From assembly GCA_033717875.1 (NCBI GenBank), contig JADDKJ010000004.1:1-64000 (forward strand): 64,000 nt of DNA. The letters are read 5' to 3'. A program made the position numbers and the translations under genes. A model generated the notes under the pieces. It was given only the letters and a program-made list of their open reading frames with translations. It was not told the origin of the DNA and made no database searches. This document shows, one piece after another, positions 35,467 through 45,035 of this stretch (its first letter is position 1; the number at the start of each line of letters is the position of its first letter). The stretch comes from SBBG01 sp033717875 (GTDB taxonomy: Bacteria > Pseudomonadota > Gammaproteobacteria > Ga0077554 > Ga007554).

Positions 35467-36737
35467 GATGCCTTTACCTTTTGGCCATCGTCAGGGATAG
35501 GGCCGGGGAGCTGTCCTGCCTTGGCGAACAAGCCTTTAAACTCATCGAGGAGCACCGCAACGCGCCTGTCCCAGGCGTTTTCCTGCGCGTAACCGATGAT
35601 ATCGGCGCGATTCCAATCATGCTGCAACGCCTCGGCCAGCGCCCGCTCCAATGCGGCGGCGTCACCGAACGGCACCAGGGTCCCCAGGCTTGGTCGTGAA
35701 ACGACCTCGACATTGCCTCCGACATCCGTCGTCACCACCGGCAGACCACAGGCCATCGCTTCGAGAAAGACATTGGCCCAACCTTCGTTGCGCGTCGCTA
35801 GCACAAAAACATCCGCGGCCGACAACGGCGTTTTAAGCTGGTCGGCCGGCAAGGCGCCGAGAAAAATCACACTCTCTTCCAGCTCCAATTCAGCGACCTG
35901 GCGGCGCAGGCGCTCGCTCCAGTCACCCTCGGCGCTGGCGCCGCCGGCGATCAAATAACGCACGCCGGGAAATTGCCGGCGCAATCCAGGCAAACACTCG
36001 ATGACCCGGTGGAATCCTTTGCGCTCGACCAAGCCTCCCACGGAAACAAACACGGGGGCATCCAGAGACACGCCCAACGCTCGCCGCGCCTCCTGCCGGG
36101 ATACCGGATGGAATTTTCCGGTATCGACACCGTTGCCCACCACGCGTAGTTTTTCGCTGTCGATCCCCAATTGAACGGCATGCCGTTTCAGCGCATCGGC
36201 GACGGAAAACAGCCGCGCGGCGCGCTGCATCGCCAATATCATCCGCCGCCGGCGCGAGGGCATGCGCGACAATGGAACCTCCGTGCCGCGCAGTGTGATG
36301 GTCACCGGCACGCCCAGCCACTTGCCGAGTAGTGTCGCGGCATCGCCGTCGGGAAAGGCGAAGTGAGCGTCGATGACATCGAAACCGAAGCGCCGTTTGA
36401 GCCGCAACATCAAAGGCAGCGTACTCAGCGCCATGAATATGCCATCCAGCGATTTGAACAGACCCGGGATGGAAAAGAAACGAGGGTGAAACACTTCGAA
36501 GCCATTCTGAACTTCCCGGCGCGGCGCGGCGGGGCGAAAGTGCGGGCGGAACACGCGCAACAAGCCCTGCAACGGAAACCATGGCACCGGCGCGACGACA
36601 ACCAGAGGCAAATGTTGCCCGACCCGGAACATGCGCTCGCGGATGAAGACGCCGGCATTGGGCTGCCCCGGATGAGGAAACAGCGTGGTAAAAACCACCA
36701 GCCGCGGACGCTCTCCGGTAAGTGACTCTTCAGGCAC
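35463..36737 (-). CDS. Family 4 glycosyltransferase (XrtA cluster)
   Basis: A 424-residue GT-B retaining glycosyltransferase. N-terminal domain TLFPHPGQPNAGVFIRERM (18-36) with the acceptor-side DVIDAHFAFPDG near 139. C-terminal donor domain has VSVGGLVERKGFHRVIE near 242 and the E-x7-E motif region ATRNEGWANVFLEAMACGLP near 340. It adds a sugar to the growing lipid-linked unit on the cytoplasmic face. The C-terminus overlaps the next gene's start (ATGA) and the start lies within the preceding gene by 8 bp. Confidence 0.88.
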   Translation of the reverse strand: MPEESLTGERPRLVVFTTLFPHPGQPNAGVFIRERMFRVGQHLPLVVVAPVPWFPLQGLLRVFRPHFRPAAPRREVQNGFEVFHPRFFSIPGLFKSLDGIFMALSTLPLMLRLKRRFGFDVIDAHFAFPDGDAATLLGKWLGVPVTITLRGTEVPLSRMPSRRRRMILAMQRAARLFSVADALKRHAVQLGIDSEKLRVVGNGVDTGKFHPVSRQEARRALGVSLDAPVFVSVGGLVERKGFHRVIECLPGLRRQFPGVRYLIAGGASAEGDWSERLRRQVAELELEESVIFLGALPADQLKTPLSAADVFVLATRNEGWANVFLEAMACGLPVVTTDVGGNVEVVSRPSLGTLVPFGDAAALERALAEALQHDWNRADIIGYAQENAWDRRVAVLLDEFKGLFAKAGQLPGPIPDDGQKVKAS

Positions 36738-37971
36738 AGGCCAAGCCTCTACTGGGTGAAATCAGACGCTCATAAACCGCCTGGTAACGCGCCACACTCA
36801 CCGGCCAGTTGCGTTCCGTTTCGACATAATGGCGGGCTTGTGCACGCAAGACGGGCCAGCGTTCTTCATGCGCCAGCAAATCGAGCGCCGATTCGGCCAA
36901 TGCACCGGCATCGTCCGCCTGGAACAGCAGGCCATTCTCACCCTGACGGATCAGCTCACGATGCCCGCCGACATCCGATGCCAGCACCAAACGCCCCTGC
37001 GCCATCGCTTCCAATGGCTTGAGCGGCGTCACCAGTTCGGTCAATCGCATCGACAGCCGCGGATAGACGAAAATATCGACCAGATCATAATAACGTTGCA
37101 CTTGATCGTGGGGAACCCGGCCGGTGAATATCACCTTGTCCGCGATGTTCAACTCGGCGGCGAGTTGTTTGAGATAGGCTTCCTGTGGCCCACCGCCGGC
37201 CAACAGTATGCGCGCCTGGGGCATGCGGGCCAGCATCTTCGGCATGGCCTGAAACAACAGCGGCAGGCCTTCATACGCATAAAAGGAGCCGATGAAACCG
37301 AGCACACGCATGCCCGTCAGACCCAATTGCGCGGCCAGCCCGGCGTCGGGCACACCGCCCAGGGTGAAACGGTCCAAATCCACCGCATTGGGAATGACCG
37401 TCACCTTCTGCGCGGCAACACCGCGCGCCACGATGTCGTTGCGCAGCCCTTCGCAGATGCAGGTTACCGCATCGGCCTGTTTGAACACATGGGTCTCCAG
37501 AGCGCGTGTGGCACGATAACGCGCTCCACCCTCGCGGCTGGTGCCGTGATCCACCGCGGCATCCTCCCAGAAGGCACGTACTTCGTAGACCACGGGAATA
37601 TTCAGTTTTTTCCCGACACGAAGCGCCGCCACGCCGTTCAATGCCGGCGAATGGGCATGCAGGATGTCCGGCCTGATCGCGCGCGCCACCTGTTCCAGCC
37701 GTTCGGCCAGGGAATTGATGACGGCGATCTGATCGAATACCGGCAGGCGCGCCATCGTCCCTGTGGGCTGAGGGGTGCGATAGAAATGCAATCCGTCGAC
37801 ATCCTCTTCCAGCCTGTTCGAGGGAGCGGCCAGCGCGTGCTTGGCGCTGGTGATATGGCTGGTCTCCCAGCCCAGCGCCCGCTGCTGTTCCAGAATGGCG
37901 CGGGTACGGAAGGTGTAACCGCTGTGCAACGGGATGGAATGATCGAGAATGTGAAGGATGTGGAGACTCAT
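36730..37971 (-). CDS. Exosortase A-associated glycosyltransferase, Daro_2409 type
   Basis: A 413-residue GT4 enzyme. It begins MSLHILHILDHSIPLHSGYT and has EVRAFWEDAAVDHGT (near 145) and IPNAVDLDRF (near 200), matching the glycosyltransferase subfamily confined to exosortase A loci. Donor-domain signature YPRLSMRLTELVTPLKPLEA near 315. The ATG at 37971 is chosen over one 30 bases upstream, since the family N-terminus begins there. It lies 13 bp downstream of the exosortase gene. Confidence 0.88.
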   Translation of the reverse strand: MSLHILHILDHSIPLHSGYTFRTRAILEQQRALGWETSHITSAKHALAAPSNRLEEDVDGLHFYRTPQPTGTMARLPVFDQIAVINSLAERLEQVARAIRPDILHAHSPALNGVAALRVGKKLNIPVVYEVRAFWEDAAVDHGTSREGGARYRATRALETHVFKQADAVTCICEGLRNDIVARGVAAQKVTVIPNAVDLDRFTLGGVPDAGLAAQLGLTGMRVLGFIGSFYAYEGLPLLFQAMPKMLARMPQARILLAGGGPQEAYLKQLAAELNIADKVIFTGRVPHDQVQRYYDLVDIFVYPRLSMRLTELVTPLKPLEAMAQGRLVLASDVGGHRELIRQGENGLLFQADDAGALAESALDLLAHEERWPVLRAQARHYVETERNWPVSVARYQAVYERLISPSRGLACA

Positions 37972-37984
37972 GCCGGCATTCCTG

Positions 37985-39541
37985 TCATTGGCCGCTTGCA
38001 TCGTTCAAACTCGCCTCGATGGATGGCAGCATATCCGTCACCACATCGCGCAACACCGCCACCGCGGGTTCGAGCTTCTCTTCGTACGTGGTGGCGATCA
38101 CGATGCCGGCGGCGTTTCGCTGCCCGCCGAGCAGTTTGTTCTTGGCTTCGATCAGCTTGGCGACATAATGATTGGAGGTATACGTGCCGTCCAGCCAGTA
38201 CCAGTCCCAGATCAGCAGGTTCATGCCCGGCGAGCGCAACCGGGTCTGGCGGATCTGAACGGAATGGCCGTTGAGCGGGATGGTGATGAATTGCTCGCCG
38301 ATGTTGCTCCACACCGGATGTTTCTGTTCGATCATGACGTTCTGCGAATTCACCAGCTCGGCATCCTGGCGCTGATTTCGATAATACGCCAGATAGATGC
38401 TGGCGGCTTGATCGCCACGCATATAGGCCTTTTGCAGTTGCGCGGTCATTCCAAGATAGCGGGGCTGCCAATCCCATGTGGGAGCAGTGCTTGCCTGCCA
38501 GTTGCCGGCCGGCGCGGGCGCATGAAGCGTGACCTGCGCGGCCTCGTTTGTGTCACCCTGATAAAGGTGCGCGGCGAGAGGGCCTATCCCCAGCGCGGCG
38601 AGCACCCCGGCGCCCATGATCGTCATTTTTCTGTTGATGCCGTTGCCCGCCGACCGGGCAATACCGCCCAACGGCGCAGCCCGGACAGGGACAGGATATT
38701 CATCTTCGCGCCAAAAGCTGCCGATCCAGAACAACAGAATCATCACCAGGCCAAAGAATACCCAGCCATAGATGTAATGATCGATGCCCAGCGCGAGCTT
38801 CATATCGCTGAGGTGCGCGATCATCACGATCATATAGGCGCGCATGCCGTTGGCGAAAATCGGTATGATCACCGACAGCGTGATGAAAATCGTGCGTCGC
38901 CACATGCTACGGTAGGTGAGATAGGCATAGAGAAAACCCAGCGTTGCCGAAGCGATCAGATAGCGCACGCCGCTGCACCCTTCCACCACCGACCAGTTGC
39001 CGCTCGGGATCTCGAAGAAGGTGCCTTCGCGGTAAACCGGGATGCCGGTCAGTTGCAGCGCCTTGACGGTGAAGTCGGCGGTGAAATCCATCATCGGCGG
39101 GATCAGCCCTTCGCCTACCGGCACAGCGAAAAATAGGAATCCCAGCGGAAAGGCGATGGCCCATGCCACCGCGGTGCCCAGCAGAGTCCACACCGCGGCG
39201 ATGATGGCGCCCACCAGGGCGAATTGCTGTATCACCAGAATATCGACCAGATGGGAAATCAGCCAGAGCAGACTGAAACCGGCCATGAAGATGAATCCCA
39301 GCGGATTCGGTTGTGGCGTCAGCGCGGCAAGCTCCTTGCGTTTGCGCCAAATCAGCCAGAGGCTGATCGGCGCAATCAGGAAACCATGCGCGAAAGTCTC
39401 GGAGCGCCACCAGATGTCCACCATCGACAACGCGGTTTGCCAGAACAGGCCGAGAATGACCAGAAGGGCTGCGGTGGTCAAAAGCGCCGCCGTGCGCCAG
39501 CCGTTGGGATTCTGCGCCAATGATAAATTTGTCGTACTCAT
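37985..39541 (-). CDS. xrtA: Exosortase A fused to EpsI domain
   Basis: A 518-residue protein. Residues 1-280 form the eight-helix exosortase with the catalytic triad residues C189 (VVEGCSGVRYL), R234 (ANGMRAYM) and H255 (GIDHYIYGW). Residues 300-518 form an EpsI-like domain (WDWQPRYLGM, YLAYYRNQRQDAELVNSQN). Exosortases cut and transfer proteins carrying a C-terminal PEP-CTERM signal. XrtA is normally embedded in an exopolysaccharide operon, as here. The ATG at 39541 overlaps the amidotransferase stop; an upstream start would add 20 residues and is not needed. No PEP-CTERM substrate is visible in the window. Confidence 0.93.
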   Translation of the reverse strand: MSTTNLSLAQNPNGWRTAALLTTAALLVILGLFWQTALSMVDIWWRSETFAHGFLIAPISLWLIWRKRKELAALTPQPNPLGFIFMAGFSLLWLISHLVDILVIQQFALVGAIIAAVWTLLGTAVAWAIAFPLGFLFFAVPVGEGLIPPMMDFTADFTVKALQLTGIPVYREGTFFEIPSGNWSVVEGCSGVRYLIASATLGFLYAYLTYRSMWRRTIFITLSVIIPIFANGMRAYMIVMIAHLSDMKLALGIDHYIYGWVFFGLVMILLFWIGSFWREDEYPVPVRAAPLGGIARSAGNGINRKMTIMGAGVLAALGIGPLAAHLYQGDTNEAAQVTLHAPAPAGNWQASTAPTWDWQPRYLGMTAQLQKAYMRGDQAASIYLAYYRNQRQDAELVNSQNVMIEQKHPVWSNIGEQFITIPLNGHSVQIRQTRLRSPGMNLLIWDWYWLDGTYTSNHYVAKLIEAKNKLLGGQRNAAGIVIATTYEEKLEPAVAVLRDVVTDMLPSIEASLNDASGQ

Positions 39542-41442
39542 GATGTCACCGAAGATCCTGAAACCTGGCGCGCAAACGCCTCGAACATCAACAGCGACCA
39601 CAACGCGGCGCTATGGTCGCGCACCCCGGACTGATGCTGATCAACCAATTGCCGCAAGAAGGCCTGGTCGAAAATACCGCTATCCGCAAGCGCCGGCCCC
39701 AACACCGCATCGCGCACCCGTTCGCGCAGCGGTCCGCGAAACCAGCTCGCCAGGGGCACGGAAAACCCCATCTTGGGGCGATATAAAATATTATCGGACA
39801 AATGCGGTTCCAGCGCCTTTTTGAAAATATGCTTGCCCTCGCGCCCTTTGAGTTTCATCTCGGGCGGCAGGCCGGAGACCCATTCCACCAGCTCATGATC
39901 GAGCAGCGGCACGCGCACCTCCAGGGCGTGGGCCATGCTGGCGCGGTCCACCTTGGTGAGGATGTCGCCCACCAGATAGGTCTTCATGTCCAGATACTGC
40001 ACCTTGGACAGAGGATGATCCGGCGCGTGGCGCGCGTGATCGCGCATCACCTCGATGGCCTGATAACCTTGCAGCTCGCGCCGGAGACCGGCGCTGAACA
40101 GACGCGCCCGCATCGCATCACTCATCACCGACACACCATGAAAATAACCCTCGACTGAATCGCGCGCCAGCGCCTCGAAGGTGGTCTTGGCGCGCAAAAC
40201 CTTCGGTGCCCAGTCGGCCTTGGGATAGACTCGCCCCATCGTGCCGAACAGCGGCTTGCGCACGATATCGGGCAACAGGGAACGCAGCCGATCTTCGTAG
40301 GTATGCCAGCGGTAGCGTCGGTAACCGGCGAAATTCTCGTCCCCGCCATCGCCGGACAGTGCCACCGTCACGCGCTTGCGCGCCAGTTCGCAGACGCGAT
40401 AGGTCGGCAACGCGGAACTGTCGGCATAGGGTTCATCATACAACGCGGCCAGGCGGTCGATGAGATCATAATCGTCGGCATCCACCCGTTCCACATAGTG
40501 CCGGGTATGATAACGCTCGGCGACTTCCTGCGCATGCCGCGCTTCGTCGAATTGCGGATCGCCGAAAGAAATGGAACAGGTGTTGACCGGCTCTTTGGAC
40601 AAGCCCGCCATCATCGCCACCACCGCGCTGGAATCCACCCCGCCGGAGAGAAACGCGCCCAGCGGCACCTCGGAAATCATGTGACTGCTCACCGCCTCGC
40701 GCAGGCGCTCGATGAGTTCCGCTCCGACCTCATTTTCGCTGAGATCACCAACAGACTTGAAGGGCACATCCCAATATTGGCGAGGCTGAGGCATTGGCTC
40801 GCCGCGCCGTAGCGTCAAGGTATACCCCGGCGGCAGCTTGAAGGCATGACGCAATATGGTCTTGGGCTCGGGCACATAACCATAGGCGAAATAATCCTCC
40901 ACCGCGCGCGCATCGGTCTGGCGCGGCAAATCGGGATGCACCAGCAGGGCCTTGAGTTCGGAACCGAACACCACACGGCCATCGGCCAGCGGAGCGTAAT
41001 AGAGCGGCTTGATCCCCAGCCGGTCGCGCGCCAGAAACAGTGTCTGCCGGCCGCGGTCCCAGATGGCGAAAGCGAACATGCCACGCAAACGCCGCACGCA
41101 ATCCTCGCCCCACTGCTCCCAGGCGTGGACGATCACCTCGGTATCGCTGTGAGTGCGGAAGGTATGACCCAGCGCCGCCAGTTCCTGCGCCAGCGGCTGG
41201 AAATTGTAGATCTCGCCATTGAAGACGATGACTACCGAACCATCTTCGTTGAACAACGGCTGATGGCCGCTGGAGAGATCAATGATCGACAGGCGGCGGT
41301 GCGCCAGCCCCACGCCCGGTTCGGTGTGCTGCCCGCCCTCGTCCGGCCCACGGTGAAACTGGGCCTGATTCATGCGTGCCAGCAGGGCGTCGTCGATCGG
41401 GCGAGAACCGCGTGTATCAAAAATGCCTGCAATGCCGCACAT
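39538..41442 (-). CDS. XrtA-associated amidotransferase (asparagine synthase-like)
   Basis: A 634-residue class II glutamine amidotransferase/asparagine synthetase relative. The nucleophile is C2 (MCGIAGIFD). Glutaminase motifs HRGPDEGG, HRRLSIIDLSSGHQPLFNED and FNGEIYN follow. The synthetase half has the PP-loop GAFLSGGVDSSAVVAMM and later ALSGDGGDENFAGYRRY. In exosortase A clusters this subfamily (amidotransferase 1) is thought to amidate a sugar acid or a glycan-linked group, not to make free asparagine. It lies between the B-type repeat and xrtA. Confidence 0.88.
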   Translation of the reverse strand: MCGIAGIFDTRGSRPIDDALLARMNQAQFHRGPDEGGQHTEPGVGLAHRRLSIIDLSSGHQPLFNEDGSVVIVFNGEIYNFQPLAQELAALGHTFRTHSDTEVIVHAWEQWGEDCVRRLRGMFAFAIWDRGRQTLFLARDRLGIKPLYYAPLADGRVVFGSELKALLVHPDLPRQTDARAVEDYFAYGYVPEPKTILRHAFKLPPGYTLTLRRGEPMPQPRQYWDVPFKSVGDLSENEVGAELIERLREAVSSHMISEVPLGAFLSGGVDSSAVVAMMAGLSKEPVNTCSISFGDPQFDEARHAQEVAERYHTRHYVERVDADDYDLIDRLAALYDEPYADSSALPTYRVCELARKRVTVALSGDGGDENFAGYRRYRWHTYEDRLRSLLPDIVRKPLFGTMGRVYPKADWAPKVLRAKTTFEALARDSVEGYFHGVSVMSDAMRARLFSAGLRRELQGYQAIEVMRDHARHAPDHPLSKVQYLDMKTYLVGDILTKVDRASMAHALEVRVPLLDHELVEWVSGLPPEMKLKGREGKHIFKKALEPHLSDNILYRPKMGFSVPLASWFRGPLRERVRDAVLGPALADSGIFDQAFLRQLVDQHQSGVRDHSAALWSLLMFEAFARQVSGSSVTS

Positions 41443-41474
41443 CTATCCGCCTCTTCGCGCCGTGTTCAACGGTA

Positions 41475-41614
41475 GGGTACCTCTATAAACTTGATCAAGG
41501 CGCGAGGGCAAGGCGAAAAGTGGTGAAAAAGCGAAGTGTACACGGAGTACATGAGCATTTTGAGCCATTTTTCAACGCCGCCATCGCGGTTTCAGCGAAT
41601 TTATAGAGGTGCCC
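41475..41614. repeat. Family B structured repeat, copy 1 (about 140 bp)
   Basis: An outer stem pairs 41475-41493 (gggtacctctataaacttg) with 41596-41614. A middle stem pairs 41515-41523 (gaaaagtgg) with 41565-41573 (ccatttttc). An inner hairpin pairs 41537-41541 (tgtac) with 41547-41551 (gtaca). Between them sits the conserved unpaired gagcattttgag. The second half runs into the 3' end of the stp2-like gene and supplies its last codons and stop. It is homologous to 60453-60595. Confidence 0.85.
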
Positions 41615-42780
41615 GGTATGCCTTGCTTTTCGAACAACACGGCATCATACACGCCAAGATATTTTTCCACCATCCGCTCCAGACTGAACTCCTGCTCGAC
41701 GCGCCGCCGCCCTTCCGCGCCGTGGCGGCGCGACCGTTGCCGGTCGTTTATATACTCCTGCAAGGCATCGGCCATGGCATGAGGATCGCCAGCCGGCGTC
41801 AATACACCTGTCCTGCCTTCCAGCACCAGCTCGGGGTTGCCGCCAACCCGGGCCGCCACGACCGGCAGCCCGCTGGCCATTGCTTCCAGTATGGTATTGG
41901 AGATCCCTTCGGCAAGCGAGGGCAGCACGAAAATATCCAGCCCACGCAGCAAGCCCGGCGCATCGTCGCGTGAACCGGGTAACCAGCATAGCTCCAAGGC
42001 GTTGGCCTGTTGCAACAATTGTTGCGCCTGCTCCCGCAACGGGCCATCGCCGATCAATACCAGACGCAGGTGTCTTCGCGCATCGGGAATACGGTCCAGC
42101 AGCAGCAAAAAGGCGCGCACCAGGGTGAGCTGATCCTTCACCGTCTGCATGCGCCCCAGCGTACCGATCACGATACTGTCTGTATCGGCAAATTCCGGCG
42201 CGGGCATAGGTTCGCGCCCTTGCGCGGCGGGATGAAACAGCATACTGTCCACCCCGTTACAGATGTGCACGATCTTTTCTTCCCGCACGCCGACTTGTGT
42301 TTTCAACCACCGTTCCAAATCGCGCGACAGCGGAATGTACTTGTCCACCAGCGGCCGGAAGGCGCGGCGCAGCAGATTGTATTTGCGGTTACGGCCATCG
42401 ATGTCGTGAACGTCCCGGCCATGTTCGCCGTGCACACGGCAGCGCACACCGGCCAGCCAAGCCGGCAGTTGCGCCTCCAGCGCCGACAGGTTGCGGGTGT
42501 GCACGATATCCGGGCGCAGTTCGCTCAACAACCGACGCAGCCTGAAATAAACACCCAGGTCCTTGCCTTCGCGCTTGCGCAACGCATGACACTCGACGCC
42601 CTCGCGCCGGATGCGCGCGCGAAAGGCCGGGTTGTAGTCCGTCATGCAGATGATCGCATGACGATAGCGCTCCGGCGGAGTGCGGTTGATGATATTCACC
42701 AAGCCATTCTCCAGCCCGCCGACATCGAGACGATGGATGATATGCGCCACCAGCGGCGGTTGTGATGAACCGATGCTCAT
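41572..42780 (-). CDS. Exosortase A-associated sugar transferase 2 (GT4)
   Basis: A 402-residue GT4 enzyme beginning MSIGSSQPPLVAHIIHRLDV. The N-terminal GLENGLVNIINRTP and the HTRNLSALEAQLPAWLAGVR, then HGEHGRDVHD, segments match the stp2 family of XrtA clusters. Donor-domain motifs are IVIGTLGRMQTVKDQ and PSLAEGISNTILEAMASGLP. The final 14 or so codons (PGTSINSLKPRWRR) are read from the Family B repeat, so the native C-terminus probably ended near VLFEKQ. The start overlaps the upstream gene's stop by four bases. Confidence 0.88.
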   Translation of the reverse strand: MSIGSSQPPLVAHIIHRLDVGGLENGLVNIINRTPPERYRHAIICMTDYNPAFRARIRREGVECHALRKREGKDLGVYFRLRRLLSELRPDIVHTRNLSALEAQLPAWLAGVRCRVHGEHGRDVHDIDGRNRKYNLLRRAFRPLVDKYIPLSRDLERWLKTQVGVREEKIVHICNGVDSMLFHPAAQGREPMPAPEFADTDSIVIGTLGRMQTVKDQLTLVRAFLLLLDRIPDARRHLRLVLIGDGPLREQAQQLLQQANALELCWLPGSRDDAPGLLRGLDIFVLPSLAEGISNTILEAMASGLPVVAARVGGNPELVLEGRTGVLTPAGDPHAMADALQEYINDRQRSRRHGAEGRRRVEQEFSLERMVEKYLGVYDAVLFEKQGIPGTSINSLKPRWRR

Positions 42781-44006
42781 GCGGCCACCACTGTGCCCGT
42801 CAATTCCGTGGCAGCTGCATCGCCTTCCAGCAAATGCTCGAAGCGGGCAAGATTCGCGTTCCAGTTGTAGCGCCGCACTACGCACTCACGGCCTGTCCTG
42901 AAACCGGTAACCTCCCCACGCAATAATCGCAGCGCCAGATCGGCCTGCATTTGCGCATCGTCAGCCAGCAAAAGACCGGCATCGCCTTCGATGCCCTCCG
43001 CCGCCGCCGTGGTCGCCAGCACCGGCTTGGCCATGGCCAATGCCTCCAGCACCTTGTTCTGCACACCGCGCGCAATGCGCAACGGGGCGACCGCCGCCAC
43101 GGCGTGGGCGAGATAAGGGCGCACATCGGGCACCGCACCGGTTACCTGCACGCCCGGCAAGCGGTTCAATTCCAGCACCGCCTCGGCGGGTCGCCCGCCG
43201 ACGATATAAAACCGCGCTTGCGGCATCCGCTCATGTATGCGAGGAAATACCTCGCGGGCGAACCAGCATACCGCATCGACATTCGCCCAATAATCCATGG
43301 CGCCCGTGAACACCAGTACCTGCTCGTTCGCCTGATAAGGACAGTCATAGTCCCGCTCCGGCGAAAAATAGTCACTATCCACACCATTGTCGACATGCCA
43401 GATGCGTCCGGTACTTTCCGGGGCCAGACGCTGAAACAGCTCCGCCTCCTCGCGCGAGACGAACACGCTGGCGTCGAAAGCATCCGCCACGCGCCGCTCG
43501 AAGTCCAGCAATCGCGCGGCCTCGCGCCGGTAGACGGCGTTCATCGGAAAAGACTTGCTTGCCGCATACTGCCGCCACTTGTCGGAATCGACATCGACAA
43601 AATCAACGACGCGCCGCATATCGGGCAAATCGTTCCCCATCACGTATTGCGCCATCGCGCCGGAAAACACCAACACGCGCCGGACCGGACGGCTTTGCAA
43701 CAAGCGGTTCACCCAACGCTGCATATCCGCATTGCGGTAATACGGCAGGGTCAAGGGCTCGCCGCGCGCCAGGCCGGCCAGGCTGCGCAGGCGCGCGGCC
43801 CGGGGATTCAGTGGCGCGAAATGCGTCTCGCCGCACATCTCACGCAACAGCGGCACATATTGCCAATCCATCGCGTCGTCCACGAACGTCCCCAGATGAA
43901 CCCGGTATCTGCCCGTCAAATGCTTGAGGATATGGAACGAGCGAATCTTATCCCCCTTGTTCGGCGGGTAGGGAATGCGATGCACCAGCAGTAGCAATTC
44001 CTCCAT
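42777..44006 (-). CDS. Exosortase A-associated sugar transferase 1 (GT4-like)
   Basis: A 409-residue glycosyltransferase. The opening LLLLVHRIPYPPNKGDKIRS and the VDFVDVDSDKWRQYAASKSF near 135 are distinctive of the stp1 family found with exosortase A. Later features are IWHVDNGVDSDYFSPE and the donor-site ARGVQNKVLEALAMAKPVLA. It is followed by stp2 with an ATGA overlap and preceded by FemAB with a 6-bp gap. It presumably adds an early sugar of the repeat unit. Confidence 0.88.
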   Translation of the reverse strand: MEELLLLVHRIPYPPNKGDKIRSFHILKHLTGRYRVHLGTFVDDAMDWQYVPLLREMCGETHFAPLNPRAARLRSLAGLARGEPLTLPYYRNADMQRWVNRLLQSRPVRRVLVFSGAMAQYVMGNDLPDMRRVVDFVDVDSDKWRQYAASKSFPMNAVYRREAARLLDFERRVADAFDASVFVSREEAELFQRLAPESTGRIWHVDNGVDSDYFSPERDYDCPYQANEQVLVFTGAMDYWANVDAVCWFAREVFPRIHERMPQARFYIVGGRPAEAVLELNRLPGVQVTGAVPDVRPYLAHAVAAVAPLRIARGVQNKVLEALAMAKPVLATTAAAEGIEGDAGLLLADDAQMQADLALRLLRGEVTGFRTGRECVVRRYNWNANLARFEHLLEGDAAATELTGTVVAA

Positions 44007-44012
44007 CCGCCT

Positions 44013-45035
44013 TCACCCAAGATCTTTCGCCAGCAGCGGGCCGATCGCCTTGCTCAACGCAAAAGGCATGGCCTTCCACAGCTTGATGAACAACTGATAT
44101 TTCGGGTTGAGCGGGTTGATATCCGGCAGCTCCTTGGCGCCAAGCAAACAGAATTCGTAGTGCAAAGGCTGCGGCTCGAAACCCCAGTGTTCCTTGAAAC
44201 TGTACGAGCCGGTACCCTTCTTGCTGCGCCCGAAATCGAATACCTTGATGCCGCGTTCGCAGGCGCGGCGCATCAGCTCCCAGTACATGAAGTCGTTGGC
44301 CGCCAGTTCGCGCGCCTCGCTGGTGCCGCCGCCATAATACGGCAACACCTCATCACGAAAATAGAAACTCAACACGCTGCTCACCGTACGCCCGTCCTTT
44401 GTGATGGTGAGCACTTCACAGTCCTCGCCAAACACCTGCTTGAGCATCCGGTAATATTTCTTGCTGTTGACCGGCGTCCCAAGATAATGGACGCTGCGCG
44501 CATAGGCCTCGAAAAAGCGATTAACATTATCATCGATCTCGCCCGCCAATTCGTTTTTGATGCCCTTGCGCACCATCGCACGCTGTTTGCGGGGAATCGC
44601 CAGCATGTTCTTTTCGGGGTCGGGATCGATCTCCTTGCGGAACGTGACGTAGAGATCCTTGGATGGCCAATCGGAACGTTGCGGCTTCCTATTGCGCAGT
44701 TCCAGATAATCCACACCAAGCTGCGCCGCCAAGCGTTGCGCCTCACTGTACAGGGCGCCGCGCGCGTCTTCGTTGACCGCGGCGACACCGCCATAGACAC
44801 AAAATGGCAATGACGCGATGGCGTTGCCGAACAAGCGGCTGTTGACATGACCTAACGGCAGCACGCCCTGGATTTCACCCTCCCGCTCCGCGTACAAAAA
44901 ATAGCAGCGGTGCCCCAGTCCCTCCTCGATCACTTTCTTCCAACCCGCACGATGAAAAAAAGTCGCCTCGGGGCAGGCGGCGACAAAATCATCCCAGCGC
45001 GCGGCATCCTTCACATCGAGCTGCTTAACCTGCAT
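44013..45035 (-). CDS. FemAB/GNAT-fold protein, XrtA-associated
   Basis: A 341-residue protein with tandem GNAT-like folds. Visible features: CPEATFFHRAGWKKVIEE (20-37), IPRKQRAMVRKGIKNEL near 152, VHYLGTPVNSKKYYR near 186 and FDFGRSKKGTGSYSFKEHW near 280. FemAB proteins transfer amino acids from aminoacyl-tRNA; in exosortase A loci they may decorate the polysaccharide. The ATG at 45035 lies 11 bp inside the deacetylase gene; a longer in-frame start would read through that gene and is rejected. Confidence 0.87.
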   Translation of the reverse strand: MQVKQLDVKDAARWDDFVAACPEATFFHRAGWKKVIEEGLGHRCYFLYAEREGEIQGVLPLGHVNSRLFGNAIASLPFCVYGGVAAVNEDARGALYSEAQRLAAQLGVDYLELRNRKPQRSDWPSKDLYVTFRKEIDPDPEKNMLAIPRKQRAMVRKGIKNELAGEIDDNVNRFFEAYARSVHYLGTPVNSKKYYRMLKQVFGEDCEVLTITKDGRTVSSVLSFYFRDEVLPYYGGGTSEARELAANDFMYWELMRRACERGIKVFDFGRSKKGTGSYSFKEHWGFEPQPLHYEFCLLGAKELPDINPLNPKYQLFIKLWKAMPFALSKAIGPLLAKDLG

